NCBI GenBank assembly: GCA_004794655.1
Contig: SMMW01000622.1
Coordinates: forward strand, 12,404,501-12,468,500
Reading direction: 5' to 3'
Length of the DNA stretch: 64,000 nt
Origin: Marisa cornuarietis
Taxonomy: Eukaryota; Mollusca; Gastropoda; Architaenioglossa; Ampullariidae
Shown in pieces: positions 34,157-45,973 of this stretch (positions are counted from its first letter, which is position 1; each line of letters starts with the position of its first letter). The notes under the pieces were generated by a model, which was given only the letters and a program-made list of their open reading frames with translations, ran no database searches and was not told where the DNA came from. Made by a program: the position numbers and the translations under genes.

Positions 34157-35107
34157 CACCCAAAACAACTGGGCTAACATCTTTAGTGCCTAAATTTACA
34201 AACATCTCTTTATTGAGTTTAAACTGTCTTCATATTTGCTTCATATCCATCATAAGCCATAAGTTCTTAGAAATCTAGGGAAAGTATCTGAATTTTTATT
34301 TCGTGACCCTTCGGGTAGCACGTGGATGACTATAAAGATGCCATCATGTCCGATTACTTCTTTTTTCAACTTTTAAATGTAAATCGTCCTGGTTTAGCTT
34401 GTACTCAACGAAAGAATAACAGTATATCCAACTATCGTGAATGGTATTTTTGTGATTGTTCTTCGATGATTCAGATGTACGAGGCCTTCAAGTGCAATGA
34501 CAGCTGAAATGATCATCACGAGTCACTTTTTGATGTAGGATTCCCAGGTATCAAATTTATTGTTTTTTTATTGACACGTGTTAAAATGTTATTATGTATT
34601 ACAGCTGTATCAGCCCTCGTCCTTACTGGCGCTGTGGTTTTCAAGTTCCCCGTTTCAGTAAGACCATCATCGTCAGACGGTGTGTTCGTGTTCGCACCCA
34701 GGAGAGAATGATGGGTGCTTGGTTGTACCAGGTACCCGACTGTCGCGCTGTCTACTTATTTCCACCCATGTTCATTTTGTTGAAGAAGGTGTGTTTAACA
34801 ACTCAGTTGTAAGTTAAGATTATGAATAATGGATGAAAAGCAGGAAAGTTAAAGAGCCCGATGAACAAGCAGCCAACCGGTGACCTCTCGCTCACATCTC
34901 GCCAGATTTCATCTACTCGATCTTACTTCTCCCTTTCCCTGTCTAACGAGTGGCTGCACCCACCACCCACCGCCATCATACCCGCTATAAGTCCCTCCCT
35001 CATCCATGTCGATCCTCCGGACCACAATATCGGCTACTCACTACTCTCGTGCCTCAGCTTCCCTTACAGCAAACATCCAAACAACTGCCACTCTACCTCC
35101 CGCCAGC
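34157..35107. other. Unassigned DNA
   Basis: No gene recognised. Forward frames at 34861-35299 are open in several phases because the sequence is C- and T-rich and runs into the minisatellite that follows. Confidence 0.45.
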
Positions 35108-35206
35108 ACCGTGTTGAATACTCTACCACCGTGTTTGTACTGTACTGCCGTGTTGAATACAGTACCACTGTGTTTAGTACTGTTACCCCGTGTTTACTGC
35201 GGTACC
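35108..35206. repeat. Minisatellite, about 20 bp unit, 5 copies
   Basis: Five units of 19-21 bp each contain a cgtgttxaxtac-like core followed by tacc or tact, for example accgtgttgaatactctacc. The array is diverged. As in the 17 bp array, unit length not divisible by three leaves repeated peptide fragments open in overlapping frames. Confidence 0.75.
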
Positions 35207-38200
35207 ACAAGCCCCGCGTTACTTCTGGACTGTCAGCACGATGTCTACTACCATTGCACCACTGTTAGACTACGGCGCCAGCACTTTCACAAGAACTAAA
35301 TCTGCACCATCCCTCGCTTCTTCAAACGCAGATTCTTTAGATACTATCGGGGTCTTCAGCACAGCACCTCAGTGTGCGTGTTATCGCCCTCATCCAGATC
35401 CCCCACCGTGACCCCTGGCTACTGCTCCAGAAGACACCGGCACCAACCCATGGCCCCTGTTGACTGTGTTATCTAAGTCTGCAGACCGCATCATGTCAAT
35501 CATCACGGTTTTTACCTCCGAAGCCATTAGCCGTAATCTCAACTGCCCCCATGTCGGTCTTCGCAGCTTCAAGCATCCTAGCCGTGACCTTCGCCTTCAC
35601 CTCTGCGCTCGCCTCTGGATTACCTTCCCTTTTGCTGAACTTCCTTTAGCGCTGCCCTCGGGATGAATAAATATTTGTCGATGTTTAGAATCTGAGGATG
35701 CATGTCAGCAAGCGCCAATGCGTGTGCCAGACCTACCTGCCTACATGATGATTGCAACATCACTAGCGCCAGTCTTGCTGACTTCGAATCCGCCACGTCA
35801 GCAAGACTTTCACAGCACCGCTGCTGACATTATGATCGTTACAGGCGTCAGAAACATTGTTGCCGGTCATCCCATCATCCACCATTATCAATCGTTATCT
35901 TGGCATGGCCCCTTTTCCGTGCATTTTACAAATATATCATCAAAAAATTATTGTCTAATATTAGCTATTATTTGTGAGAGATTAAGTTTTCCTTGGGCTA
36001 TATTATTGTCTTTCTGCTACTCTGACAGGAAATGCGTATGATGCATCGTAATACCAAAACGGTAAAGGAGACAGCAGACTTTAATAATAAAGTTCCTCAG
36101 GAACACTTTTTTAAATTAGAAATAAATTATGTCAACAGTGTGAGCGCGTTCTTGTCAATAATACTCGCCATTCACGTTTAGCGCTGATCACTGTTTACCA
36201 CAGATGGAAGGACAGCGAAATAAAACATGAGACAGAATTCGAACTAATCTTCCAGAAAAATATTAATAATTTCACTGAAGTAGAGATATACATAGAAACA
36301 CTACCTTGTCCAGTCTCTTGGTGTACTCGATTATTCTGCGAATTGTTTTTTATTTTATTTTATTTTTGTATTTTTGCTCACACAAGCAAAACTGATATCA
36401 TGATAGGATCTTTGTAGACTTAAAGCCAAGTAATACTGACATCATGACTGGGTCTTTCAAGGCGCCTTGTGATGCTAGTGTTTCTTGGCTTGGCACAGTG
36501 AAACATTGCCCGCATCTTTCAGGAGGGTTGTATGCAAAGTGCGTGCTCCGTGTCATCATTATGTCACCGTAAGCTAATTAAACCAGTCGTGTTCCCGTCA
36601 TCAGTTAGCGGCCCATGCCGTGCGGATGCCACGCAGGTGAGATGTCTTATTTGTCATTCTCTTCGTCACAGAAAAATGGAAAGCATTGAAAAGGGAAGAC
36701 AGCCCTGGTGCCGCTGGAACATGATTCTCGTTCACGCCGTAGTCTCCCGCCTCCCTCTACCTCCCCCCCCCCCGCCACAGCACCTACCACCTCTCACACC
36801 TCTGACTTCCACACCTCCTATCAACCGTCGCCTTGCTGATTTTACCTGTAGCGTGTGAAAGTGGCGACTGAAGCATCAGAGCTCATCAAACGCTGCTCGC
36901 TATCCTCGGGCTATCGGCGCAACCCCGCACAGGCCTTAAATCTTCACTTGGGTTTCATTTAGCTCCAAGCCCGATTATCAGTGTGGAAACGGTCAACCAC
37001 TCTTGCTATCGCGGAAAAAGCCAAATCGAATCAGGTAGCCCCCCTCCCTTCGTTCCCATTCTGCAGCCTGCCCTAGCCACGCAGCTCAACGCAAGTGATT
37101 ACGGCGAATTTACGGCTTGCTTACGTCCTATGATCCCTCTCACCTTTTAGCACTTTCCCCCCTCTCCTTTTTACTCATATTGCATTGAAAAGATGCGACG
37201 AAACTTTAACAGACTAGTGACTGAACTGTACACAAAAATTCCATTCTAATTAACATCCACAACCTAAATTACAAAATGTTTGTCTCTCTTAGTATTACCA
37301 TTAATTTTGTTTGTCTGTAAAGTTTCTATCTTCTAAACACTCCCTGGTATCTCTGATGAATGAATCAAGGGGGGGGGGGAAACACATGCGGCATCTTTTT
37401 CACGATAGTGGACACATCTTAAAGGATGGTTTTCATGTTTTAGATTACTTTAGCGCACATATGTTTGTGGTTTTCTTCTACTATAGTGCTGCGTGGCGGT
37501 GACTGTAAACAAAATCTTTTAAGACAATAATCTGCAAAGAAACAGAGTTAAATAGTAGACAGGCTTGGCCCAAGTATAGACCCTTGACTTTGACATGAGG
37601 TACACATGACCACATGTGACTGGATCGAGTCCTTCATAATTTTGATTGAACCTGGCTGAAATTCTACAATATTATTATGTTTTTGTGTGTGTTGAAGGAA
37701 ATAGATCTTTTATTAAATAAACCAACATAAGGTCTTTTTGTTCCAGAATGTTCTTGCTCCCCATGACCTGTGTGTGCTTTAAACCTGTCGTTAAGAGTAA
37801 TCTCCCTTGATCTAGTAAGATGGCGACCTACTATACTTGGCGAAGTCGTATCGGTGTACCACTTATCAAGGCATCTACCACCGATCTTTGATGTACACTC
37901 ATTTCTCGAACTTTACGATCGACGCGCTAGTATTTTTGACTTGACACATCCCACAAGTCCCAGGGTTACTACTCTCGGTTTTCCGCCGGACAGATAAACG
38001 ATTGTTTTGATCTGCCTGTGCGAGAAAGGCAAGCTCCTGAGATCCTTCTTATTGTCGGGCTACGGCGTGGAAAATGCCAGAAACAAAACATTAACAAACG
38101 GAGACGAAGGTGATGGCTGCGAGAAGATTGTTATTTCCTATCCTTTTCATATCAGTTCCAGACCTGAGTTGTAAAGGGGCTTCTAACCTGGACACATACT

Positions 38201-40562
38201 GTCAAATTTGACCTTGTGTGTCGGTGTCTGGCAACTTTGTAATACTAATGTTATGTAAAGATCAGCCGACCACAGTCGCTTATCCACAGTGTCTATGTCG
38301 TTAATTATGACATTCAAATAAACGACTCCTAGAAATGAATGACCGGGTTAACAAGGCACGAACTTTGTATCACCAAAGGCGTACTGTGGACGTGAGGCTG
38401 TCTCTCCCGTGACATGCAGCAGGCATGAGTCACCACACCTTTGTTCTCAGTAGTGAAAAACGTTTTCCCAATATTTTTTGTAGATTCTTTCTTGTATAGA
38501 TCACAAGGGAAAAGATTAAATGACAGTTGTAACGGGGATCCACGATGGGATCAAAAAAGAAAATTCCTGCCTAGATCAAAATGGCGTGGTTTGGTGTTTT
38601 CTTTTCCAGAATCTTCTCTTCATACACAGCACAGTAACCTCAGCCCCACTCAAAGCAGCAAGATCAGTAAAAACAAACATTCACTCCCTGTTTGTGTGTG
38701 TGTGTGTGGGTGAGTGTGTATTTCCTCTTATTTTCTTTCCACTGTTTACCGTTACAGTTATCTAACACCATAGCTATTGTAACCCAAAGCAGGATAAGCA
38801 GGCCGATGACACCTGTACTGTCGTTATTACACCTCTACACGCACGCCTGAGTCTGATCAAAGATCACAAGGATTAAAAAATAAAATAAGCAACAATAATA
38901 CCACGACGCCGTAGACAGCTGTCAGAGCTGACGAGCGAGGGTACACTTTGAGACAATGAGTAGTCCGTGATGATAGGCGCGCACGGTGAGATTGGAAACA
39001 TGGAAACGGGTCCTTGGTTACCTTAGCCCGGCATGGAAAAGGTGGCAACAGCAGGTGAGCCGACCGACGTTGCAGGTGCCGAGGGCTTTTTCTCCAGCGC
39101 CCCACGCATGATCTCTGTGAGAGAACTTTGACAGCACTTGTCGTTCGGTCAGAGCTGTAGAGACAGTGGAATTCTAGACCAGATGTCACCGCAGTATTCG
39201 ATTTCGACGAGTTAAGCTCTGACCGGAAGATGACCTTTCATGGCCGAGTTCCTGCTTCACATCCTAAAATGCGTCGTCGTCATCATCTCTGTTGTCGTCG
39301 AAGTAGTAATAGTTCCTGTTTTATAAATCCCTAAGCGTATTATCCTTCAAACAAACGTCAAGTAAGGGTCTTGCCATTGTCTGATACCGAGCTCTGCTGG
39401 TTCTGGGTTCGTCTTGATGTTGCCAAGAACTCTCTAGTGGGACTGCTTGCGAGGCACTTTTTCCCCTGTTTAGCACTCACAAATGACGGTTCTTCTAGTC
39501 CGGTAATTTTTCATTCTAGCTGAAAAAGACCCATAAATCCATTTTGAAACAGCCTGTGCCTGTGTCACAGAACTGAGGCCACCATAGTCTGGGCCTACAC
39601 ACTGACGGGAGAAGGAGAACGCCTGGCAGACAGGGGCCACAAATCTTTCCCCCCTGTAAAGGCCATCAGAGGCTCCCAGAGACAATGGCGGGAGTCAGTC
39701 TGGCCGTAATTCGATTATTTGAGTAATGAAAGGCTTTCCCATGTGTTGAAGTTAGTCTGCTGACCTCAACCTGTCGAATCTAGCTCCTTCTCTTTGAAAC
39801 TTAAAAATTAATTATGTTCAGACTTCTTCTTCCTCTTCACACACACACACACACACAAGAAAGACACAGAATAAATAAATAAATAAGCATTTGGGATACG
39901 TGTTTTTGTTATCTTATGCCACCACCAAAACTGCTTTGCAGCAATGTTCGGAATCAACAGACAAGAGCATAAGCCGGCTTTTTTCAAATATTCAATTATA
40001 TATTTTTTTTAAGTAGTCACGCTGATGGCAGATTTCAATGGGCCCTGTGTTCGCAGTAATGTTTGTATGGTCTTCCCATTAGGTTAGTAAAGTGGTGATG
40101 CTGGTGTTAGAGTACCATCCGCCTTTATCGGCGGACTCAGTGAACGGCGACCGAAAGCTTTTGTAGGATTGTCTCCCCCTACAAGACGGTAAGAGTTATC
40201 GATTTCTCCTCGATTACAAGACGCCACTTTGGAATAGATCCTCTTGCAGGCTCACGATTTCCCCAAAACACTGGACCGTTCTTCTGCATAAGAAGTAAGC
40301 TCTCAGAAAACTTCCTAGGAGATTTTACAGCAAAAGAAAAAAAAAGAGGAATAAAACGAGAGAGAGAGAGAGAAAACGAAAGAGCCTGGAGGGAGCATCT
40401 TCACGTCGTTAGGAAAATGTTTATGTAAAGATATGAATGCAGTGCACTCTGCCAGAAAAAGCAAGTGCAAGTCTACCTGGCACGGTAGACATTTTTCTTC
40501 ACATACGACCTAAGAGTAACTGAGGTCGGATCATTCTTTTTTGTTCAGTCAGACTAGCAGCT
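35207..40562. other. Unassigned DNA, 5.4 kb
   Basis: No gene recognised in this long stretch. It holds T-rich runs at 36345-36372, a C-run at about 36766-36775, G- and A-runs at 37369-37382, a GT run at about 38691-38720, a CA run at 39839-39858 and a GA run at about 40357-40374. A short perfect hairpin, TCCGCC-tttatc-GGCGGA, lies at about 40119-40136. Minus-strand frames at 38857-39189 and forward frames at 35718-36041 have no motif. The 108-codon frame at 36532-36858 is Pro-rich through the C-run. Confidence 0.45.
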
Positions 40563-40682
40563 TGTCGGTATATTAGACTGAATATCAAGTGTAAGTGTCA
40601 GTACATTAGACTGAACATCAAAAGTAAGTGTCAGTACATTAGACTAAAGATCAAGTGCAAGTGTGGGTACATCAAACATCAG
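40563..40682. repeat. Minisatellite, 33 bp unit, 3.6 copies
   Basis: Units start at 40563, 40596, 40629 and 40662 with exact 33 bp spacing. The core is tgtcagtacattagactgaa followed by a catcaa/aagtaag segment. The last copy is partial and diverged. Confidence 0.9.
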
Positions 40683-42567
40683 CACACGTGTATGACTGGC
40701 TGCGCACATCTCCCTTCCACCAGTGCTCATATGAGATACAAAGAGAGATGGAGGGACATGGGGTAGGGGAAGGGTAAAGCATCCTGCGGTTTGGGGAGCA
40801 TGCACACGTGTTTTCAGGAAATGCTCCGCTCGGGAGACTGTAACGAGAGGCGATAACAGGCACGCGCCTCCGATTAGCATATGAGAAGAAAGGAAGACAG
40901 AGGCAGATGAACAAGGGTGGGAAAGGGGCGGACAAAGTCGGAAAAGGAAAAAGAAAGATGCGGGTGGGGGAGTTCTGTGATGATACAGCAGGAAGAGGTG
41001 AGGGAGGGGGTGTTCCTTACGGCGAGTCCTGAGTGTAGCTGCTACTTCTTGCTACAATGTATGTATTAAATATCTCTGTGAGGGCAAATAAAATAGTTCC
41101 TTGAATCTTCATTGCTCCCTGCAACGGATGAGTAAGTACAGTGTGTAAGTACAATGTACCTGGTGGTGTACACTACGCAGATAAGTTTACTTTTATTCTG
41201 AGAGGCAGAAAAGAAGGTTAAATTATTGAAAAGTACATACCAACATGTATGGGGTAAGTCATGCTCCTGAATTTAAGTATTTCTCTGTGTGGCAGAGGAG
41301 CTATAGAAACTGTGTCTGTCACTGCTAATGATGATACAGTTCCATTCTCCTTCAATCCTCCCGATTCCCTTTCCCTCTCTTGCACCCCGGTCGTCCACTT
41401 CGCGTGGCTCATAAAAAGTGACAGATGGGCTTTTGAACCCTGCAGCTATCAACAGGTAGAGAGCAAGAGTTCAGGTCAGATGCTCTACGCCAGCCTCGCC
41501 GTTGACATGCTAGTAACTGGCGGCTCGCAAAGCAAACAGGGCCGGTGATGGATTTATGCTCCTTTTGAATACGGTCCTGCTGCTGTGGTCCGTTCGAAAG
41601 AACCGCTCCTCTTCACCTCACGGCAAGATTAATAACACCTTTCACTCAACTCAAGTCCAAGGTCAAACATCAATACGTTTAGAAACTTAAGCCTAAGGGA
41701 AAGATGATAATCTTGGCAAATCAATGATCATTACAAACGGTTTAAAAGAGTCCATTTTAAGCCAAAACCATAGTGGATGGAAAATATTTTCCAAATTAGA
41801 ATCAACATGTCAACCTATAAAAATGAAATAAATACTTTCCCATTAATATTTTATCTCCCCAAAAGAAAAAAGTTTTATAGAGAGCCTATACAACTAGAAA
41901 TAGAGGAAATGGGGAAAACCCCAGAAATTAATTGAATAAGGAAGGCGAGAGAGAAAGAGAGAGTAAACAAAAAGACGGAACAAACGAAGTCTTTCTTCTT
42001 CGCCCATTAGGAGTCAGAGAACGAAAGGGCTGTAGCTCTTGTCTCTTTCTTGTTCCTCCCAATGCTGATTATTTCCTCCTTTTCGCTGCAAAGGTAAAAG
42101 CAGAGACGAGTGGCGGGCGTTGACAGTCTCAAGCGTTTACGAACTTTCTGAAGGACTTGCTCAGGTCAAGGTGAGGCAAAGTCGGAAGTCGAGGGTCATG
42201 AATGACGTAGATGACGGACACGCCATTACCGGAGATGTCCGTTGACTCCGGCGCCCTTGGACACTCGTGTACCAGAGGAATGAAAAGAAAGACTTGCAAT
42301 ACAACGCATCTAATGTAAACTTCGAATAGAACACAGTACTTTCATCTTCTTCAGAAAGGTAGATTGACAAGTACGAGATGGTCGACCATCTTTTCTCGTG
42401 GGGTTCAAGTTATATCAAACATTGTCACAATCATAGAGCTCACAAACCGTGGCCTTACATGAATAAGCATTGATTGCCAAGGCTATAGCGCTGGGGTCCT
42501 ATGTTGATATGTTATGATTGTGGATATTATTGACATCACTATATTTTCTATATGTGCCTACAGGATT
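40683..42567. other. Unassigned DNA
   Basis: No gene recognised. Purine-rich runs at about 40720-41010 and 41935-41970 account for the Pro/Ser/Leu-rich minus-strand frames. Confidence 0.45.
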
Positions 42568-42602
<35 letters not shown>

Positions 42603-42634
42603 AACAAACAAACAAGAAAACAAGCAAACAAAAA
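42568..42634. repeat. (CA)n followed by (CAAA)n microsatellite
   Basis: A CA array to about 42598 changes abruptly to CAAA/CAAG tetranucleotides. It is a simple compound repeat. Confidence 0.93.
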
Positions 42635-44170
42635 CAAATCTCCTACATTAATGCATCCTCAGAAACTTTCTGCATACGTTTAACAGACATGATCTGCAGT
42701 AGAATGAAAAATTGGCATGTTTCCTTGTTTCTTTTCACTAGTCATCCAGTGATGCAAAACGTAATTGATCAAAGGCCGATCCTGTTTTCTGGACAGTTAA
42801 TTCCGATCTTTACCCTCCACTCCAGACATGCCGGCGGACGAGACGCAGGCAATTCCATTAAAACTCGGTAGCCAGCGAGTCTTCGACATTACAGTGGATC
42901 CGACCGTCCACTGCTATCGTTTCGGATCTCTTGTCGATCTCCGGCGGCTTCCACAACGCCAGTGGGACATACGCACGTTGGCCGACAGTTGAGAGAGAGA
43001 GACAAGAAAAATGTTTCTGTGTGCAGGATCAGAATCAGCAACTGTGGCTTAAAATGGCTGTCACTTTGTAAAGCGAATAATTGCTAGTGTGGAAAAGGGT
43101 CGGCTCCAGTCCTGTCTCAAAAGTTGTGTGATGTTTGAATGCACGCATATGAACTTGCGCATGCGCGCACACACACACAATGATCCTGACGTGCACTCTG
43201 CTAGACTCTTGCACGTAGGGATAAGTTTACACAATCTGCTTATTCATTAATTTTTGAAACCAGCACAAGTCTTTTTCTAAGAGTAAGACAGATTGTCTTT
43301 GGATGGTGGTGGTGGTGTTAATGGCGGTGCAGCAGGGGAAGAAAGTAGTGGCACAAAGTAAACTCCAGCAACATGAAGAGATAAGCTCCAAAGGGACTGG
43401 AGGAAGCAACTGTGTGCAATTAGGATAAATAGCTTTCACTGGCTCGCAGCCAGCAGGAAATCACAGGAAATGGTGAAACGGTTTCTGGAAGAAAAATGTC
43501 CCTCGTCGGTGTCCAAAATGCATTTTGTAACTTTGCCTCCCGGGTGAGAAGTTAAAAACAGCTGGGTGCAGGGACGATAGTTCACTGCCTTCATCTGATT
43601 TATTCTTTGCGTATTCCTCTACATTAATACGTTTTCTCTGTCTGACTCTTGTCTTCGTCGTGGGTATAAGCGTTCTTGCTCGACGTTGGCAAATAGGGGA
43701 GACAAACAGGAAGGCAAGTTTGCAGGTAAAAATGTGCACGGCAGACAGATTGGCAGGCTGACAAGAATGCATCATAATTAAATGAATGGACTAGGCATGG
43801 GAATGTATGCGTGGCGTTCCCGCTGAGAGAAGAAAGGTAATGAAACTATTCTTCGACAAAAACAGAAAAAAATCCCCATACTGCATAAATGGGAGCAAAC
43901 TTTGGTTGAATGCCCAGGTTCACCCCTGTGTGCATTAGAGGCTGGTAATATTTAACACTTACAACTTTGCAAACGGCATCACGTCCCTGTGTATTGGCGT
44001 GGTGATTCCCATAGAACGTGGCTTTCCGGATAACCAGATATTTTGAACAGCATTAAAGCCAAGGGTACAGTGTTTAACCATTAACACTTTTGCCACCTCG
44101 AGAGCAAGTAATAAGGCGAGGAAGGTGTCTGCAGACTTGCTTTCAACTCGGGCGCCCGACGCTGTGGTTG
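42635..44170. other. Unassigned DNA
   Basis: No gene recognised. A minus-strand ATG frame of 104 codons lies at 43461-43775 with Arg/Lys-rich middle and no family motif. A short CA run is at about 43167-43180. Confidence 0.45.
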
Positions 44171-44175
44171 AGTGC

Positions 44176-44185
44176 TATATAAAAG
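44176..44185 (+). promoter_or_regulatory. Possible TATA box, tatataaaag
   Basis: A canonical TATA motif lies 65-74 bp upstream of an ATG in fair context (ttcATGG at 44250). That leaves room for a start site about 30 bp downstream and a 40-50 bp leader. No initiator or other element is certain. TATA-like strings are common in AT-leaning DNA, so this is only a candidate. Confidence 0.25.
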
Positions 44186-44249
44186 ACACGTGCAACTTGC
44201 ACCACTGCTCACCGTATTTTAAATGTAGCTCTCAAAGCGATTCGTCTTC

Positions 44250-44336
44250 ATGGATAAAAGTGTTCAGGCGGCGCAGAATGAAGTGAACACCTACAAGTGG
44301 GGATTGCTTCCCTCTTTGCATGTAACGTCGAGTTAG
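44250..44336 (+). CDS. Short ORF after a TATA box, 28 codons, doubtful
   Basis: ATG at 44250 opens a 28-codon frame that ends at TAG 44334-44336. The predicted peptide starts MDKSVQAAQNEV, is hydrophilic and has no signal peptide. It could be a first coding exon that splices before the stop (gcatGTAACG near 44319 is a weak donor candidate) or nothing at all. I do not recognise it. The only support is the TATA box 65 bp upstream. Confidence 0.15.
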   Translation: MDKSVQAAQNEVNTYKWGLLPSLHVTSS

Positions 44337-44879
44337 GTTTGAACCGTCCCGCAGGTCTCTGCCTAGAAGCAAAGGACCGAACCCTTGGGGTTGATATTAT
44401 CCATCATTTCGTGAGTGGGTTTCCGTTTACGTCTGCGCATGTGCATTTGGAGATACTGCAGCTACGAGATGTGTGTGTGTGTGGGGGGGTGCGTGCGTGC
44501 GTGCGTGAGTGCGCTTTGTGTACCAACTGGTGTGTGTTCGAGTGATGAGTGCCAACGTGTTGTGTTTTATGATGACTGTGCAATACTAAGCAAGTGCCGA
44601 GGAGAAATAAAATGCGATAGGAATCTTTCAGTGCTATTCTTATTCTAATTTCAGCATCCGTCAAGACCCCAGTCCTCTGCGATGGGGCAACACCTGTATT
44701 AAAAAAAGCCGTCCTCCTCCTCTTTATTTTTCTCAGTCACAACCGAAGACCGTCTTTTTGAAAAATCCCTAAAATTGTATTCTGAAATTTCTCAAATGTT
44801 TTTCTCAGTAGTACAAACCTTCGTCCTAATCTGTTCCTCAAAGTCAGGTCGTACCCCTGGTAAATATGCTTAGGGAAAT
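44337..44879. other. Unassigned DNA with a GT/GCGT tract
   Basis: No gene recognised. A GT run, a G-run and GCGT repeats lie at about 44469-44506. Confidence 0.45.
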
Positions 44880-45125
44880 TTCAGGTAAACGTATATATCT
44901 GTTCTACTGTGTATATGTGTATATTCCAGGTAGATGTATACACTCTTTCGTGTAAGTGTGTATATTTTAGGTAAGAGTGTATATTAATTCTATTGTGTAT
45001 ATGTGTTTATTCCGGGTGAATGCTATGTTCATTCTATTATGTATATGTGCAATGTATAATTCAGTGCACTTGTATGTACTCATTCTACTGTATCTGTGTG
45101 TAGCGTGTATTCCAGGCAGATATAA
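44880..45125. repeat. Imperfect minisatellite, about 50 bp unit
   Basis: Four to five diverged units are marked by a recurring 'attctxytgtgtatatgtgt' phrase and an 'attccaggtagatgtata' phrase. Units differ in length, so the array is old. Tyr/Val/Leu-rich frames through it are artefacts. Confidence 0.65.
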
Positions 45126-45474
45126 AAATTCATTCAAATGCTTGCCCTTTCTATTTTAAACCTACCACTTCTGCTGTTTCAGATAATGATGCCTCCGCTT
45201 TTATCAATTTCACCTTCTAGAACTTTCTGAGTGAGCGCGGTGCCTCGGCACTGACTATCATACAGACGACGCGATAACTGATAGACGATTGATTGAGATG
45301 ACTGTCGACAGCAGACGTGTAGCCGATGAGCTTGGACAGTCTGATGCAGGGATTGCTTTGTAATTATTGGACGCTTACCCGCAACATCAACATGAAGATC
45401 AAGAGCTTGATCACAAGCACCGCTCTAGCCGTATTTTTGTCTGGCAGAAAAAAACCTGTCTGGCCTGAAGGCCG

Positions 45475-45690
45475 ATCTTAACACCAGAAATATCGTCGAT
45501 TATTGGACCAAGTTTGATAAAACTCGTGTGAACGTGTCAGGAAACTAGTGGTTTGTTATCGAACTCTCAGAACACTGTAACTTTTTTCAATACGCAAAGT
45601 CCAAAATTGGTTGCCAATACATTTGTCATTACAATGGGATTTAAAGAAATGCCGGATATTTGATGCTTCAGTACATCGCTGGTTTAGTGA
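45475..45690 (-). repeat. Interspersed repeat family C, copy 4
   Basis: On the minus strand the blocks read 'ctgaagcatcaaatatcc', 'ctttaaatcccattgtaatg', 'caaatgtattggcaacc', 'aaccactagtttcctgac' and 'ttttatcaaacttggtcc'. These match the 16.9-19.2 kb copies in the same order. A copy 26 kb from the others and on the other strand shows that the family is dispersed and not a local duplication. Confidence 0.6.
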
Positions 45691-45749
45691 CTTAACTGAA
45701 AGCAGATGTCAAAATCTGGTGTTTGGATGAAGGTTTAGATATTAAGGAT

Positions 45750-45904
45750 AGTTGGTTTTGTTTAGGTTTTATTCTGGCTTTGTTTTCCTTCTCATTTTGG
45801 TGCACCAGACCTAGCTAGGGAGGGAGCATGGAGAGTGAGTGCTGCGTTTGTTTTCATGTTGAAGCTCTGGATTTGAGGGAGGGTGCTTCAAGAAGGGAAA
45901 TAAA
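45750..45904 (+). repeat. Possible retroposon 3' end before (GACA)n
   Basis: This GT-rich stretch leads through 'gcttcaagaagggaaataa' directly into the GACA array. An AATAAA-bearing end followed by a tetranucleotide tail is what many LINE 3' ends look like. No coding sequence is recognisable upstream, so the assignment is weak. Confidence 0.3.
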
Positions 45905-45908
45905 GTCA

Positions 45909-45972
<64 letters not shown>
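45905..45972. repeat. (GACA)n tetranucleotide microsatellite, about 17 copies
   Basis: A pure CAGA/GACA array of about 68 bp. The motif recurs at 53-95 (as an 8 bp form) and 28691-28730. Confidence 0.96.
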
Positions 45973-45973
<1 letters not shown>

